Below are positions 44,082 through 54,900 of a stretch of DNA of 64,000 bases, piece after piece. Made by a program: the position numbers and the translations under genes. The stretch covers positions 434,001-498,000 of the forward strand of contig OZ243096.1 in NCBI GenBank assembly GCA_965212165.1, written 5' to 3'. Below the pieces are notes generated by a model that was given only the letters and a program-made list of their open reading frames with translations, did not search any database and had not been told where the DNA came from. How positions within the stretch are numbered: position 1 is the stretch's first letter; every line of letters starts with the position of its first letter. This DNA is from RHLJ01 sp965212165 (GTDB lineage: Bacteria > Bacteroidota > Rhodothermia > Balneolales > Balneolaceae).

Positions 44082-45137
44082 TCAGTCGATGCCCAAAATT
44101 TTACGATTTGTAGCTTCATCCACATCACCACCTGCAAAGTCGTCAAATGCTTTTTCAGTAACATTAATGATATGTGCGTCAATAAACGGAGCCCCTTCTT
44201 CCGCTCCTTGTTGAGGAGACTTTATACAGCATTCCCATTCCATTACTGCCCATCCATCAAAACCATATTGACTTAGTTTTGAGAATATAGCTGCAAAGTC
44301 TACTTGCCCATCTCCAAGCGAACGAAAACGACCAGGCCGATCTACCCAATCTTGATATCCCCCATATACACCTGATTTCCCTGTTGGATTAAACTCAGCA
44401 TCTTTTACGTGAAACATTCGAATGAATTCGTGATAGAAGTCAATGTGCTGTAAATAATCCAATTGTTGAAGAACATAATGGCTTGGATCGTAGAGCATTT
44501 TTACTGCATAATGATTTCCAGTTGCTTCCAAAAAACGTTCGAAGGTAACACCATCATGTAAATCTTCGCCCGGGTGTATTTCATAACAAACATCAACTCC
44601 TTCATTTTTACAATGATCCAGAACTGGCATCCAACGTTTTGCTAATTCTTCAAACGCATTTTCTACTAACCCTGCAGGTCGTTGAGGCCAAGGATATACA
44701 AAAGGCCATGCAAGTGCTCCGGAGAAACTAGCCATTACATCAATGCCGAAATGCTTACTTGCTGTAGCAGCATACTTAACTTGTTGTTTTGCCCATTCTG
44801 TTCTTTCCTTTGGTTTGCCATGAAGATGTTCTGGAGCAAAACCATCAAACATTGTATCAAATGCCGGGTGTACTGCTACTAACTGACCTTGCAAATGTGT
44901 GGAGAGTTCAGAAATTTCAAGTCCTGCTTCATTTATAATTCCTTTAATTTCATCACAATAAACTTTACTCGTTCCTGCTTTTTCAAGATCAATAACTCTA
45001 CCATCCCAACTCGGAATTTGGACGGCTTTATATCCTAATCCCGCAGCCCACTCACAAATACTTTTCAAGTTATTAAATGGCTCAACATCATCCATAAATT
45101 GAGCTAAAAATATTGCTGGTCCTTTAATCGTCTTCAT
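44082..45137 (-). CDS. sugar phosphate isomerase/epimerase (AP-endonuclease-2 TIM barrel)
   Basis: A 351-residue TIM-barrel protein: YKAVQIPSWDGRVIDLEKAG, CYEIHPGEDLHDG, MLYDPSHYVLQQLDY, FHVKDAEFNPTG, SLGDGQVDFAAIFSKL and WAVMEWECCIKSP provide the Glu/His/Asp metal ligands typical of the xylose-isomerase-like fold. It presumably isomerises or dehydrates a sugar or inositol. Next to a Gfo/Idh/MocA dehydrogenase on the same strand, 70 bases apart, a common catabolic pair (3-keto-sugar or inositol-type chemistry), which is inference from context. Confidence 0.85.
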   Translation of the reverse strand: MKTIKGPAIFLAQFMDDVEPFNNLKSICEWAAGLGYKAVQIPSWDGRVIDLEKAGTSKVYCDEIKGIINEAGLEISELSTHLQGQLVAVHPAFDTMFDGFAPEHLHGKPKERTEWAKQQVKYAATASKHFGIDVMASFSGALAWPFVYPWPQRPAGLVENAFEELAKRWMPVLDHCKNEGVDVCYEIHPGEDLHDGVTFERFLEATGNHYAVKMLYDPSHYVLQQLDYLQHIDFYHEFIRMFHVKDAEFNPTGKSGVYGGYQDWVDRPGRFRSLGDGQVDFAAIFSKLSQYGFDGWAVMEWECCIKSPQQGAEEGAPFIDAHIINVTEKAFDDFAGGDVDEATNRKILGID

Positions 45138-45207
45138 ATTTCTCCAATTATTAATGCTAAATGAATCCTGTTTTTAGAAACCTGATTTCATTTAGAGTTT
45201 CAAAAAA

Positions 45208-46368
45208 TTAATGTTTTACTTCTATCCAGACATTACCCCTATCGGTAGATTCTACGACTGCATCTACCATGCTCATTCCATGTACTCCATCTTCAATTTC
45301 GGGGTAATCATATACCTCCATATTGTGTTCTTCTCCAGCCGAATGTGCACGAAGATGCATTACAAAATTGCGATAAATATTTGCAAATGCTTCAAGATAA
45401 CCCTCCGGATGTCCTGCAGGTGTTCGCGAGTTTGCTTGTGCTACTTCTGAAACATATCCTGTTCCAGTTCTATAGATTTCGTGTGGTTTATCATTCCACG
45501 TTACAATCAAAGAGTTTGGATCTCGTTGAGTCCAAATTATCCCACCTTTTTCGCCATATACTCTTACCTTAATTGCATTCTCTTCCCCTGCTGAAATCTG
45601 TGAAACAGATAGAATTCCTGGAATTCCACCTTCGAATTCTAGAAGTGCATTTGCATCATCATCTAATAATCTACCCGGAACCACTTTAGTTAATTGTGAC
45701 AACACTTTGATAATATTCAAGCCAGATACATATTCGGCCATATTTGCAGCATGTGTACCTATATCACCATAAGCACCACTTTTACCAGAACGTTTTGGAT
45801 CGGTTCGCCACGCTGCCTGTTTTTGATCTGAATCTTCAATCTTTTCTGCTAACCATCCTTGTGGATATTCCACCATAATTTTTCTAATTGCGCCTAACTT
45901 CCCTGATTTCACAATTTGACGTGCTTCTTTTACCATCGGATATCCAGTGTATGTATGGGTCAAGGCGAAAGGCAGTCCTGTTTCTTCCACTTTCTTTTTG
46001 ATTGCAAAGGCTTCTTCTATATTGAAGCAAAGAGGTTTATCAATAATCACAGGAAAGCCATGGTTAAGTGCCAATATTGCGGGCTCGGCATGTACATGGT
46101 TTGGAGTAACTATTGATACAAAATCCATTCTTACATCTTCTGGAAGACCTGCTTCAGTTTCTATCATCTCTTTGAATGACCCATAAACTCGAGACGGTTC
46201 AAGGAAAAGTTCTTCGCCTGTTTGCTTAGACTTCTCAGGACTACTACTAAAAGCTCCACAAACCAGTTCAATTTGTCCATCAAGATTTGCAGCCAATCGA
46301 TGCACAGCACCAATAAAAGCTCCAACTCCACCTCCAACCATTCCCATTCTTAACTTTCTATTCTTCAT
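45208..46368 (-). CDS. Gfo/Idh/MocA family NAD(P)-dependent oxidoreductase
   Basis: A 386-residue enzyme with an N-terminal Rossmann domain (GMVGGGVGAFIGAVHRLA; VSIVTPNHVHAEPAI; DKPLCFNIEEA with the EKP-like Lys) and a C-terminal alpha/beta substrate domain (SGAYGDIGTHAANMAEYVSG with the catalytic His). It oxidises or reduces a sugar carbon. It is the first gene of the pair with the isomerase on the minus strand. Confidence 0.88.
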   Translation of the reverse strand: MKNRKLRMGMVGGGVGAFIGAVHRLAANLDGQIELVCGAFSSSPEKSKQTGEELFLEPSRVYGSFKEMIETEAGLPEDVRMDFVSIVTPNHVHAEPAILALNHGFPVIIDKPLCFNIEEAFAIKKKVEETGLPFALTHTYTGYPMVKEARQIVKSGKLGAIRKIMVEYPQGWLAEKIEDSDQKQAAWRTDPKRSGKSGAYGDIGTHAANMAEYVSGLNIIKVLSQLTKVVPGRLLDDDANALLEFEGGIPGILSVSQISAGEENAIKVRVYGEKGGIIWTQRDPNSLIVTWNDKPHEIYRTGTGYVSEVAQANSRTPAGHPEGYLEAFANIYRNFVMHLRAHSAGEEHNMEVYDYPEIEDGVHGMSMVDAVVESTDRGNVWIEVKH

Positions 46369-46701
46369 AACTCCGATGTTAAATTTGATTCGGTATATTC
46401 TTTTAAACCAGTTCTTAAACGAGGTTTAATAAATGAAGAAAGAGTTAAAATAGAAAGGATTTATAATGAAGTTTAAGAACCTTTTTCTTTTCGCTACATA
46501 GTGTGCTAATGAATAAAATCAAATTATGGCAAAATCAGGTAAGAGAATATTATTTAGATGATTTTTAGAAATATTCTGAGTATCGGTAATCAATTGGTTG
46601 TTCCCAAAAATGCAAGCTACGGGTTTTGATAAAGCCTCTCGCGAATTATTGTTGAACTTAAAGTAAATAGGCTTTACTCTATTTTATAAGCAATCAATTC
46701 T
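46369..46701. other. 333-bp divergent intergenic region
   Basis: Between the oxidoreductase (minus) and the YdeI-like gene (plus). It contains an 11-codon frame behind AAAGGATTTATA (MKFKNLFLFAT) that looks like the start of a signal peptide but has no continuation. No RNA gene or other element seen. Confidence 0.35.
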
Positions 46702-47331
46702 ATGGGAAACCCACTTTTAAAAAAGTTTCAAATCAAAGATGAGTATTCTGTTCTTTTGATGAACTCAAATCCATCAGTACACCCCCTTTTTGATGGAGTT
46801 AGAATTGAATATTCTGATGTCACCAATGAAGATTTTGACTCTATTATCCTTTTTACAAAAAATGAACAAGAACTTAGGAAATGGATTCCAGAAGCTATTA
46901 ATAAAAAAACAAATGATGGGCAATTTTGGCTTAGTTATCCTAAGAAATCTGGTGAGATTAAAACCGACCTGAATCGTGATATAGCTTGGAAAATACTCAA
47001 GACTTTTGGGTTGGAACCAGTTCGACTTATTTCAATAAACGAAGATTGGTCTAGTATGAGATTGATTCGTGGTAAAGATCGTAAAAAAACTTCAAAACTT
47101 GGAGAAGACCCACCTGGTGTTGACCGAATAAAGAAAATAGTAAATCCACCAAATGATTTATTACAATTATTTGAGATCAATACTCAAGCGAAAGCTTTTT
47201 TTGATGAATTATCTTTTAGTCAAAAAAGAGAATATATAAGATGGATTTTTGATGCAAAAAAGGATGAGACTCGAGCACGTAGAATCCAGAAAGTTATTGA
47301 GCTTTTAAATGAGAAAAAGAAGTCTCGGTAA
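46702..47331 (+). CDS. YdeI/OmpD-associated-like protein with DUF3052-like N-terminus
   Basis: A 209-residue cytoplasmic protein with two parts. Residues 1-130 resemble DUF3052-type proteins (LLKKFQIKDEYSVLLMNSNP; DGQFWLSYPKKSGEIKTDLN; VRLISINEDWSSMRLI). Residues 150-209 are the YdeI/OmpD-associated C-terminal helix pair (QAKAFFDELSFSQKREYIRW; ETRARRIQKVIELL). The family is sometimes called bacteriocin-protection-related; no function is proved. It is probably transcribed with the DUF2461 gene 69 bases downstream. Confidence 0.7.
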   Translation: MGNPLLKKFQIKDEYSVLLMNSNPSVHPLFDGVRIEYSDVTNEDFDSIILFTKNEQELRKWIPEAINKKTNDGQFWLSYPKKSGEIKTDLNRDIAWKILKTFGLEPVRLISINEDWSSMRLIRGKDRKKTSKLGEDPPGVDRIKKIVNPPNDLLQLFEINTQAKAFFDELSFSQKREYIRWIFDAKKDETRARRIQKVIELLNEKKKSR

Positions 47332-47400
47332 ACCCAATAATAATCTTGGTCCTTTAGATTGATTTATACAAATACTAATCTAGATTTCGGTTAAAATAAA

Positions 47401-48069
47401 ATGACTACCATTCAAAATTCGACCTATCAATTTCTTACACTACTAAAGACTCATAATAATCGTGATTGGTTTACTGAAAATAAGTCGAACTATCAGAAAG
47501 CTCATGCTAACTTAGCTGAGTTTATGGATGGACTTATTACCGAGATGAAAAAAATCGATAATATTGAAAATGAGTCTGGTAAAAAATCTTTGTTCAGGAT
47601 TTATAATGATGTCCGCTTTTCGAAAGGGAAACCACCTTATAAAACACATATTGGCGGAAGTCTTTCAAGAGCTACTCGATGGCTTAGGGGTGGTTATTAT
47701 ATCCACTTTGAACCAGGAAATACATTTATTGGCTGTGGGTTTTGGCAACCCAATCCAGAAGATTTAAAACGTATCAGAGATGAGTTTGCTCATGATTCTA
47801 AACCAATGAGAGCAATTATAAATGATCCTGAATTCAAAAAAGTGTTTGGCGAATTAAAAGGTGACGCTGTTAAAACGGCACCACGAGGATTTGAAAAAGA
47901 TCATCCCAATATCGATTTGATTCGGTATAAGTCGTTCTACTTCGAACATCACTTTTCTGACTCTGAGGTATTTGATGAAAACTTCGTATTTGAAGTTACA
48001 AAAACCTTCCTGTCCATTCGGCCTTTCTTTGATTATATGAGTGAAGTACTAACTAGGCATTTTGAGTAA
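47401..48069 (+). CDS. DUF2461 family protein
   Basis: A 222-residue protein of normal DUF2461 (TIGR02453) length: FLTLLKTHNNRDWFTENKSN, LFRIYNDVRFSKGKPPYKTH, GYYIHFEPGNTFIGCGFWQP and RYKSFYFEHHFSD are family hallmarks. No function is known. It converges with the SDR gene 27 bases away. Confidence 0.9.
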   Translation: MTTIQNSTYQFLTLLKTHNNRDWFTENKSNYQKAHANLAEFMDGLITEMKKIDNIENESGKKSLFRIYNDVRFSKGKPPYKTHIGGSLSRATRWLRGGYYIHFEPGNTFIGCGFWQPNPEDLKRIRDEFAHDSKPMRAIINDPEFKKVFGELKGDAVKTAPRGFEKDHPNIDLIRYKSFYFEHHFSDSEVFDENFVFEVTKTFLSIRPFFDYMSEVLTRHFE

Positions 48070-48096
48070 ATGAAAAATACTCAAGCAATCTGTAGA

Positions 48097-48945
48097 TTAA
48101 CTCATTTCGCAAAGCACTTCACTGATTTCCCATAGTTTTTCAGCAGCAGCTTTATCAAAAGCTTGATTGGAAGGCGCCACAACTTTTGAATCTTTAAAAT
48201 ATGCTCCGTTTACTTCTTCTACTTCATCTGATGTAGCAAGATAAATAGTTGTTTGAGCTCCATCTTTATTTGATTTCATAAAAGGGCTCGCAATTTTCCA
48301 GAAAATTTTAACAAAGGTTGTGCTACTTTTTCCAAAATTTGAAGCTATTACACCGGGGTGTAATGAATTTGCTGTAATCTTAGTATTCTTCAAGCGATCT
48401 GCGAGTTCAACTGTAAACAAGATATTGTACAACTTAGAATTGGCGTATGCTTTCCAGGTGCTGAAGTTATTTTTAAGCTGAAGGTTTTCAGAATCAAATT
48501 TATTTGCAGACCGATGTGCTTCCGAGGCAACATTTATAATTCTAGCCTTACCTGCTGCTTTAACTTGATCAAGTAATAGATTAGTGAACAAAAAGTAACC
48601 GATATGATTCACTCCAAAAGTCTCTTCTAGTCCTTCTATCGTCTCTTTATATGAACCAGCAACAAACCCATGATTATTAATCAAAACATCAATTATTTTA
48701 TAGTTTGATTTAATTTCTGCTGCTGCTTTTCGAATCTCATCCTGACTTGAAAAATCACATAGTACTATATCAACTCCACTTCCTGTGGTCTCTCTTAGTA
48801 TTTCTCGCTTAGCAAGCTCGGCCTTATCTTCATTTCTGCAAACCATTACAATAAATGCTCCTTGACGAGCTAGTTCTTTAGCGGTTTCAAAACCGATACC
48901 TGAGTTAGCGCCAGTGATTACACAAAGTTTGTTGTTCATATTCAT
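48097..48945 (-). CDS. short-chain dehydrogenase/reductase, retinol-dehydrogenase-like
   Basis: A 282-residue SDR with NAD(P)-binding TGANSGIGFETAKELARQGA, the NHG motif (LINNHGFV), and the catalytic set Ser (NVASEAHRS), Tyr-x-x-x-Lys (YANSK). The N-H-G and long C-terminal part fit the retinol-dehydrogenase/WW-oxidoreductase-like subgroup. The substrate is unknown. Start chosen at the first ATG; the third codon is also ATG. Confidence 0.88.
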   Translation of the reverse strand: MNMNNKLCVITGANSGIGFETAKELARQGAFIVMVCRNEDKAELAKREILRETTGSGVDIVLCDFSSQDEIRKAAAEIKSNYKIIDVLINNHGFVAGSYKETIEGLEETFGVNHIGYFLFTNLLLDQVKAAGKARIINVASEAHRSANKFDSENLQLKNNFSTWKAYANSKLYNILFTVELADRLKNTKITANSLHPGVIASNFGKSSTTFVKIFWKIASPFMKSNKDGAQTTIYLATSDEVEEVNGAYFKDSKVVAPSNQAFDKAAAEKLWEISEVLCEMS

Positions 48946-49031
48946 TTTTGAATGTTGAGTTATTTTAAATAGTTAACACGGAAAGCAACACAAAAGGTTC
49001 GCAATGCATATCTTAAGTAAAAAATAAAGCA

Positions 49032-49403
49032 ATGATTCAGGAATACCTTAATTCAATTGAAAAATTTGTAGTAGTTGGTGATCGAGTTCTCATCAAACCT
49101 AGAGATATGGATACTCATACTCGAAGCGGCCTTGTTTTACCTGCTTCAGTAAAGGAGAAAGAAGAAATCCATAGTGGATATATACTTAAAACCGGTCCCG
49201 GCTATCCTATACCAAACAATGATATTGAAGAATCTTGGAAGGGAGCTGAAGATACCAAATACATTGGGATGCAAGCTAATGAAGGTGATCTTGCTATTTT
49301 CTTAAAGTCTCGATCTTTTGAGATTGAGTTTGAGAACGAGAAGTATTTAATTGTTCCACATGGTGCCATTCTTCTATTAATTAGAGACGATAACGAAGCC
49401 TAA
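49032..49403 (+). CDS. GroES-like co-chaperonin
   Basis: A 123-residue protein with the GroES beta-barrel pattern (VVVGDRVLIKPRDMDTHTRS; GLVLPASVKEKEEIHSGYIL; GDLAIFLKSRSFEIEFENEK; YLIVPHGAILLLIRDD). It is longer than canonical GroES (about 97) because of an insertion after GPGYPIP, and no groEL is nearby, so it is a secondary, divergent copy. Possible role as an accessory lid is inferred from fold only. Confidence 0.8.
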   Translation: MIQEYLNSIEKFVVVGDRVLIKPRDMDTHTRSGLVLPASVKEKEEIHSGYILKTGPGYPIPNNDIEESWKGAEDTKYIGMQANEGDLAIFLKSRSFEIEFENEKYLIVPHGAILLLIRDDNEA

Positions 49404-49429
49404 ATAACTTATTAACTAAATAAAAACCT

Positions 49430-50335
49430 ATGAAACGACGTAATTTCCTTTTAAACACTGCTCTTCTTGGTGCAGGCACATTACTCCCACTAAATGTGTT
49501 GTCAAAAAACTTTTTTCGCCGAGACTTTTCGACTATTCGTAGAAATGTTGGAGTATATAGTGAGCGTGGAGGAACGATTGGTTGGTTAATTAATGATGAC
49601 GCATTAGTGGCCGTAGATTCACAATTCCCAGATTCTGCAGCAAATTGTGTTGCTGGTTTAAAAGAGCGTACTTCTAGAAAAATGGATTATCTCATCAATA
49701 CCCATCACCATGGAGATCATACTGCAGGTAATTCAGCTTTTAAAGAGTATACCAACCACATAGTTGCTCATGAAAATGTACCTGGTTATCAATTAAAAGC
49801 AGCTGAAGCACGTGGACAAGAAGTAGTAGATGCTCAAGTTACAGCTGATATGACTTTTACCGAAAAATGGAGTCAAGATGTTGGTGACGAAATTGTGCAT
49901 GCTACTCATTATGGTCCTGCACACACAGGTGGAGATTCTGTTATTTACTTTGAAAAAGCCAATATTGCACATATGGGAGATTTAGTTTTCAATAGAGCTT
50001 ATCCATACATCGATCCTAGTGCTGGTGCTAATATCCAGAACTGGATAAAAGTATTAAGGATGGCTGCTGATGAACTTCCATCTGATGCTATTTATATTTG
50101 TGGTCATGGTAATTCCAATTACGGAATTCAGGCTTCTAAAGGAGATGTACTTAGAAAAAGTGACTTTCTTGAGGAGTTAATGGCCTTCACGCAAAGAGGA
50201 ATTAATGCAGGAAAATCGAAAGAGGAAATTGCAAGTGAGCCTGTGCTAAAAGGATTTGAAGATTTCCAAGCACCGGGTTGGAGTTTAACACTAGAGTTCA
50301 ATATCAATACAGCGTACGATGAACTCGCAGGATGA
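49430..50335 (+). CDS. metallo-beta-lactamase-fold hydrolase, exported
   Basis: A 301-residue protein with a twin-arginine-like leader (MKRRNFLLNTALLGAGTLLP). MBL-fold ligands are visible: THHHGDHTAGN (His-x-His-x-Asp-His), HYGPAHTGGDSVIYF (His) and HMGDLVFNRAYPYID (Asp), plus a late His (CGHGN). Related to the exported MBL group around quinoprotein relay/SoxH-type proteins; the substrate is unknown. It overlaps the small zinc-ribbon gene by 17 bases. Confidence 0.85.
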   Translation: MKRRNFLLNTALLGAGTLLPLNVLSKNFFRRDFSTIRRNVGVYSERGGTIGWLINDDALVAVDSQFPDSAANCVAGLKERTSRKMDYLINTHHHGDHTAGNSAFKEYTNHIVAHENVPGYQLKAAEARGQEVVDAQVTADMTFTEKWSQDVGDEIVHATHYGPAHTGGDSVIYFEKANIAHMGDLVFNRAYPYIDPSAGANIQNWIKVLRMAADELPSDAIYICGHGNSNYGIQASKGDVLRKSDFLEELMAFTQRGINAGKSKEEIASEPVLKGFEDFQAPGWSLTLEFNINTAYDELAG

Positions 50336-50501
50336 TTTAAAAGAAGTCACTAAATATGCTCAGCATTTACGCCGTTGCTTATATTGCGGACAATTTGCTG
50401 AGTTAGTTTGGGTGCATGGTCATGGGCAATGTTCTTCCTGTGGAATCAATACTCAAGAATGTTGCCAAGGTGAAAATTGTGCTTTTAACCAAAATCAATA
50501 A
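50319..50501 (+). CDS. small Cys-rich (zinc-ribbon-like) protein
   Basis: A 60-residue protein with Cys pairs CLYC and CSSC and further Cys in QECCQGENC. The spacing fits a zinc ribbon, in which CxxC knuckles bind one zinc. Short and unrecognised, but the start overlaps the MBL gene by 17 bases and the stop overlaps tamB by 7 bases on the other strand, and the composition is protein-like, so it is probably real. Confidence 0.6.
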   Translation: MNSQDDLKEVTKYAQHLRRCLYCGQFAELVWVHGHGQCSSCGINTQECCQGENCAFNQNQ

Positions 50502-51979
50502 TCGAACTGATACCTGAAATCTATTCCTCTCCTTGTATCTCCACCTTGAGTAACTATCAAATCCCAGTTTTCTGAAAGTATATATTCTAGCGTAAACAGT
50601 GTTCGTGGTGTTGAACCAGTTAATTCATTAATAATTGCAAAGAATGTACGCTGATTGATATACCATCCTGTTTTAATTGAAGTCCCACCAGTTGCTCCAG
50701 AGTTATCAATTTGAACTACATCTACTCCTAGTTCACGGGTTGCAAGAGCTTCAACTTCATCTAATAAAACATCTGTTAAAACATCCGTTGCTGATGGACT
50801 TCCACCACTTGTAAAAACACTTTGCCATGATTCTAAAGAATAACAAGGTTTTCCAAAAAGTGTGTAGCATATAATATCAGATTGCTCCATAGGTGGATTA
50901 CTATCAAAGCTAAATTCTGGCTCTTGAGCTGTTCCATCAATTAGATAGTACAATTCAACCGCCTCACCTTTCTGACGAGTTGGAGGTGTGTATTTACTTT
51001 TGATACTTAAGTCAGGATTATCAACTGGACCACTAAAGGTCAAATTAGCTTCTTCCATTCTAAATGTTTTACCTAAGGGTCTCACATAACCTTGGATCCC
51101 ATTTAAATTCCCAAATAATGAAAGCTCACCATTAGTCTCTTTCTGGGCATCTAATTGTCCAATGAGTTCGATTTCCATGTCCAGATAAGTCCTATTTCGT
51201 ATGTAAAAATCTCTCTGAATTTCGACCTCCATCTCCATAGATAAAGAATCATATGGACTAAATGATGAGATTTCATCTCCTTCAAGTACTACTTCTTCAA
51301 TTGTATCTTCTCCAAAGTCCTGTAAGTAAACAAAGCCGTTTCTTACTGTAAGTTTACCTGTAGCTTTTGGTGTTTGTGCTAAACCGGATAACTTTCCATT
51401 TAAGTCGATAACTATGTTATAGTCATTGGTATTTGCCAATCTAAATTGATTTGCTCGAGCAGTTAAATCCACTGACTTGGGAATAATTCCTTCTAATTGA
51501 ACTGTGCCAACGGCATTAAAATTACCTCTTCCACTCTTTGCTGAAATTTCTTTAACCCTTAAACCAGACTGTGTGAATTCTACATCAGATTTAACTCCAT
51601 CTAATGTTATTCCTGCTATCGGTACCGATACTTTTCCATTTGATAACTTAAGAAAACCCTTTGGTTTCATTTTTTCTACTGTACCTTCGAGAATCAAATT
51701 TGCGTTAAGACTTCCACTTAAACCGCTTAAATAATCTTTATTAAGAAAATCATTAAAGACAGCAATATTGAAATTCTCAGTTATAGCGGTAACTTTTATT
51801 ATTTCTTCTTCTGGTTGTATTATTTGAAATGATCTAAAATCATACTGAAATGGATAAATTATTTCGATTTCAGCTGCTTTTTGTTTAGCTGCTATAATCT
51901 TGCTTTGAACCTGAAGACCTCCTTGAATATTATCGTAGCTAAATTCTGCTGAAACTGTATCGACTTTAATACCAGACAA
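50495..51979 (-). CDS. tamB: TamB-like protein, 3' part after a frameshift
   Basis: The C-terminal 490 or so residues of TamB (DUF490): beta-helix sequence (FNVAVF-like strands; GKVSVPIAGITLDGVKSDVE; RDFYIRNRTYLDMEIELIGQ) and the conserved C-terminal box (EQSDIICYTLFGKPCYSLES; LGVDVVQIDNSGATGG; DFRYQFDY). The apparent ATG at 51979 is internal. The same frame is open upstream to about 52037 (GTVGEPNFEGAFLLNDPILS), where it joins the 5' part after a one-base slip. Together the two pieces make one normal TamB of about 1,496 residues. Confidence 0.88.
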   Translation of the reverse strand: MSGIKVDTVSAEFSYDNIQGGLQVQSKIIAAKQKAAEIEIIYPFQYDFRSFQIIQPEEEIIKVTAITENFNIAVFNDFLNKDYLSGLSGSLNANLILEGTVEKMKPKGFLKLSNGKVSVPIAGITLDGVKSDVEFTQSGLRVKEISAKSGRGNFNAVGTVQLEGIIPKSVDLTARANQFRLANTNDYNIVIDLNGKLSGLAQTPKATGKLTVRNGFVYLQDFGEDTIEEVVLEGDEISSFSPYDSLSMEMEVEIQRDFYIRNRTYLDMEIELIGQLDAQKETNGELSLFGNLNGIQGYVRPLGKTFRMEEANLTFSGPVDNPDLSIKSKYTPPTRQKGEAVELYYLIDGTAQEPEFSFDSNPPMEQSDIICYTLFGKPCYSLESWQSVFTSGGSPSATDVLTDVLLDEVEALATRELGVDVVQIDNSGATGGTSIKTGWYINQRTFFAIINELTGSTPRTLFTLEYILSENWDLIVTQGGDTRRGIDFRYQFDY

Positions 51980-54900
51980 TATTGGGTCGTTGAGTAAAAA
52001 AGCACCTTCAAAGTTAGGCTCACCAACTGTACCCGAAATGCTCCTTTAAAGCTTAGAATACCATCTGTTTCTGTAATCCCAAAATTATCTAGCAACCCTT
52101 TAAATTGTGTAATTTTTGAAGGGTTTATAGTGAGTGAACCATCAACGGGCTGTTCGAAGAAATCATCCTGAAGTTCGGATACATCCGTTAAAACAAATGG
52201 AACATTTAGGTTACCAATCACCTTCTCTTCACCATCCCAACTCACTAATCCATTTGCGAATAAACGTTTCTGTCTTACATCAAAAGTAATATCTAATGAG
52301 TCTGCTTCTACTTCTCCATAAGTAATATTAGTGAGATAGAAAGATCCACTTCCCGTTATATCTTCTGGTGATCGATTAAAAAACATTTGACCAGAAAGCA
52401 CACCGTCCAGAAAACTTTCGCCAAAAATAACTTCCTGGATTATACCAAATTCAAAATTTTCACCATTAAACCACCCATATTGTTCTAAACTATCTGCATA
52501 TGGGATAGAGAATTCTAGATATGAACCAGAATCAGATTTTAAATCTAATGTGTCTGTACTTATGCTTGTATTTGTAATTCGGACATTAAATGGTCGTTGA
52601 ATTGCAAGCTCCGATTCTGGGGAGATAAAATTAAATTTGTCGAACTTTATATCTAACAGTTTATCAATAAAATTGATCTTCATTAAACCAGTCTGCACCA
52701 ATTTACCTCTGTCACTACCAACTATATCTAGGCTAAATTTAGATTGAAGTGTATCTGCATTTCCAACTCCTTCGGAAAATAATTCAATATCCTGAAATGT
52801 GATACCTGATACTATTGGAGATTCAATACTAAGGTTCAAAATAAACCGACGTAGATCACTCATTATAACATCCGTTTTTCCATTAATTCGAGATGCAGTA
52901 AATGTTGTATCAATGATGATGTTTTTGAAGTCAATTTCCATATTTCCACGAAGTACACTGCTTGTATCTTGTGTCACTCTACCTTTTATCTCTCCAACTG
53001 CACTTAATACCTCAGCATTTACTAAAGGGGCTAATGGTTGGATATTTTTCACCAACATATCTAGCATTAACCAATTTTCAGGATCTATTTCATTTGTTAT
53101 GTTTTTTCGTCCACTGAAATCACCCTCAATAATTTCACTTCTTAGTATCCCATCATTTATTGTTAGGATTCCATTATTTAACTCAATTAATGTTTCTAAG
53201 CTTTCAAATTTTGAGTCATTTACTACACTAGAATCAATATTAATGTTAGCAAGAATAAGACTGTTCTCAGGATCAAACCCTTTTCCTTCACCATAAATAT
53301 CCATATTCAAATAGGTTGGGAAATCAGAAGTTTGATTCAATTCACTTAAATCAAAACCAGAAGTTGTTATAAAATAATTGTATTGAGGAATAGCACTAAA
53401 TATGTCCTCTGCATCAAAATTAAAATCGAGTCTACTTCTATCAAATGTAATAAAACCTTCACTATCTACTTCTTCTTCGCTGATTGATCCTTTGAACTTA
53501 TACTCTTTTAGAGATTGACCTGCTATTTGCGACTGTGAACTCATTGAATTCACATTGTTTGCAATACTTTGAATAGAATACTGCCACGGCTTTTGTGAAA
53601 GTGACACTCCCTGTCCCTCTACAAATCCTTTGAATGTGACTAGTGAGTTTAAGTCACCAGTATCTACCCAGTTTGAAATATCGAAGTCATTCACTTTGAA
53701 ATCTGTTCTCCATTTTGGATTATCAGATGAAACCGAAGACACCTTAGCAGTTAAACTTACGTTCTCTTTCAGGTGTGGATTAATTCCAATATTAGCTAAA
53801 AATGTATCATTATTAAGTGTACCATTAGCAATCAATCGTTCAATAAAGTACTCCTCATATTGAACTTTATTAAACGATAGGCCCCATTTAATATCTGCAT
53901 TTGGGATATTTTCATTTATCAATCCTAATAGAGAAAGGTTAAAATTACCAAATTCAACATTTATAGAATCATTCGTAAAATGGGCTACATTAAATCCAGC
54001 ACCTTTAACCGTGAACTCTGTAATTGTTGGGACTTCTTTAAGATTTAGACCAGCAATCAACTCAATATTATTAGCATACTCATGATTTAGATTTACTTTG
54101 AGTCTCAATTCATTTAATGAACCAGACATCGATATTTCAAAGTCCAGTTCATCGTCAGGTATTTCAGCATCTAAATATGGTTGGATATCTTTTAATGAAA
54201 AAGGAGTCGTAGATGCTTCAGCTAATAATGTAGAATCGCTGGTATTTGCAGTCGCTTTAGCTTTTACAATAGAACGTCCAGTTTCTACTATCATTTCTTC
54301 AAGCGTTATACGTTCCTCAACTATCTTTCCAGAGGTTTTTACTTTTATTGCTTCTGGTAGTCTTCCTTCTTCTATTAGAAAACTGAGTGACGATAAACTC
54401 GCAATAAGAGAATCTGTGCTTACTAGAGAAGCTGAAGCATTCATGTTTTTTATAGACAATACTGAGTCTGGCAAATAGGATGGAGAGAAAATCTTTGAGT
54501 TTACATCTCTTAGGTTAATATGGAGTAATCTAAGCTTGAAGGGATCTGATGGGTTTTGATCTGCTGAGCCATCGCCATCTTCTTTTATCATTTGCTGAAC
54601 ATTAAAGATGCTATCCTCTTTTTCTGTTATAAATGAATTCACTCCTGCTATTTTAAATTCATTGATTATGTACACATCTTTTAAAAAGCTCCAGATATTA
54701 TAATTAGCATAGAGTGTGTCAGCAATAAATATGGGGTCGTTACTAGAAACTGAAACATCGGTAAGTAAAACCTCTTTCCATAGATCACCATTTAACTCAC
54801 CAATTTCAAGCTTAGCATTAAGCTTATCATTTGCCAGTGTTTCAATTTTAGCTTTCACATAATTATGAACCAACTTTGTTGTTAGCATAAATCTTCCAAG

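Noticed and set aside
46466..46501. 11-codon frame MKFKNLFLFAT with a good ribosome site
   Set aside because: Too short and without continuation; more likely a decayed signal-peptide start than a gene.
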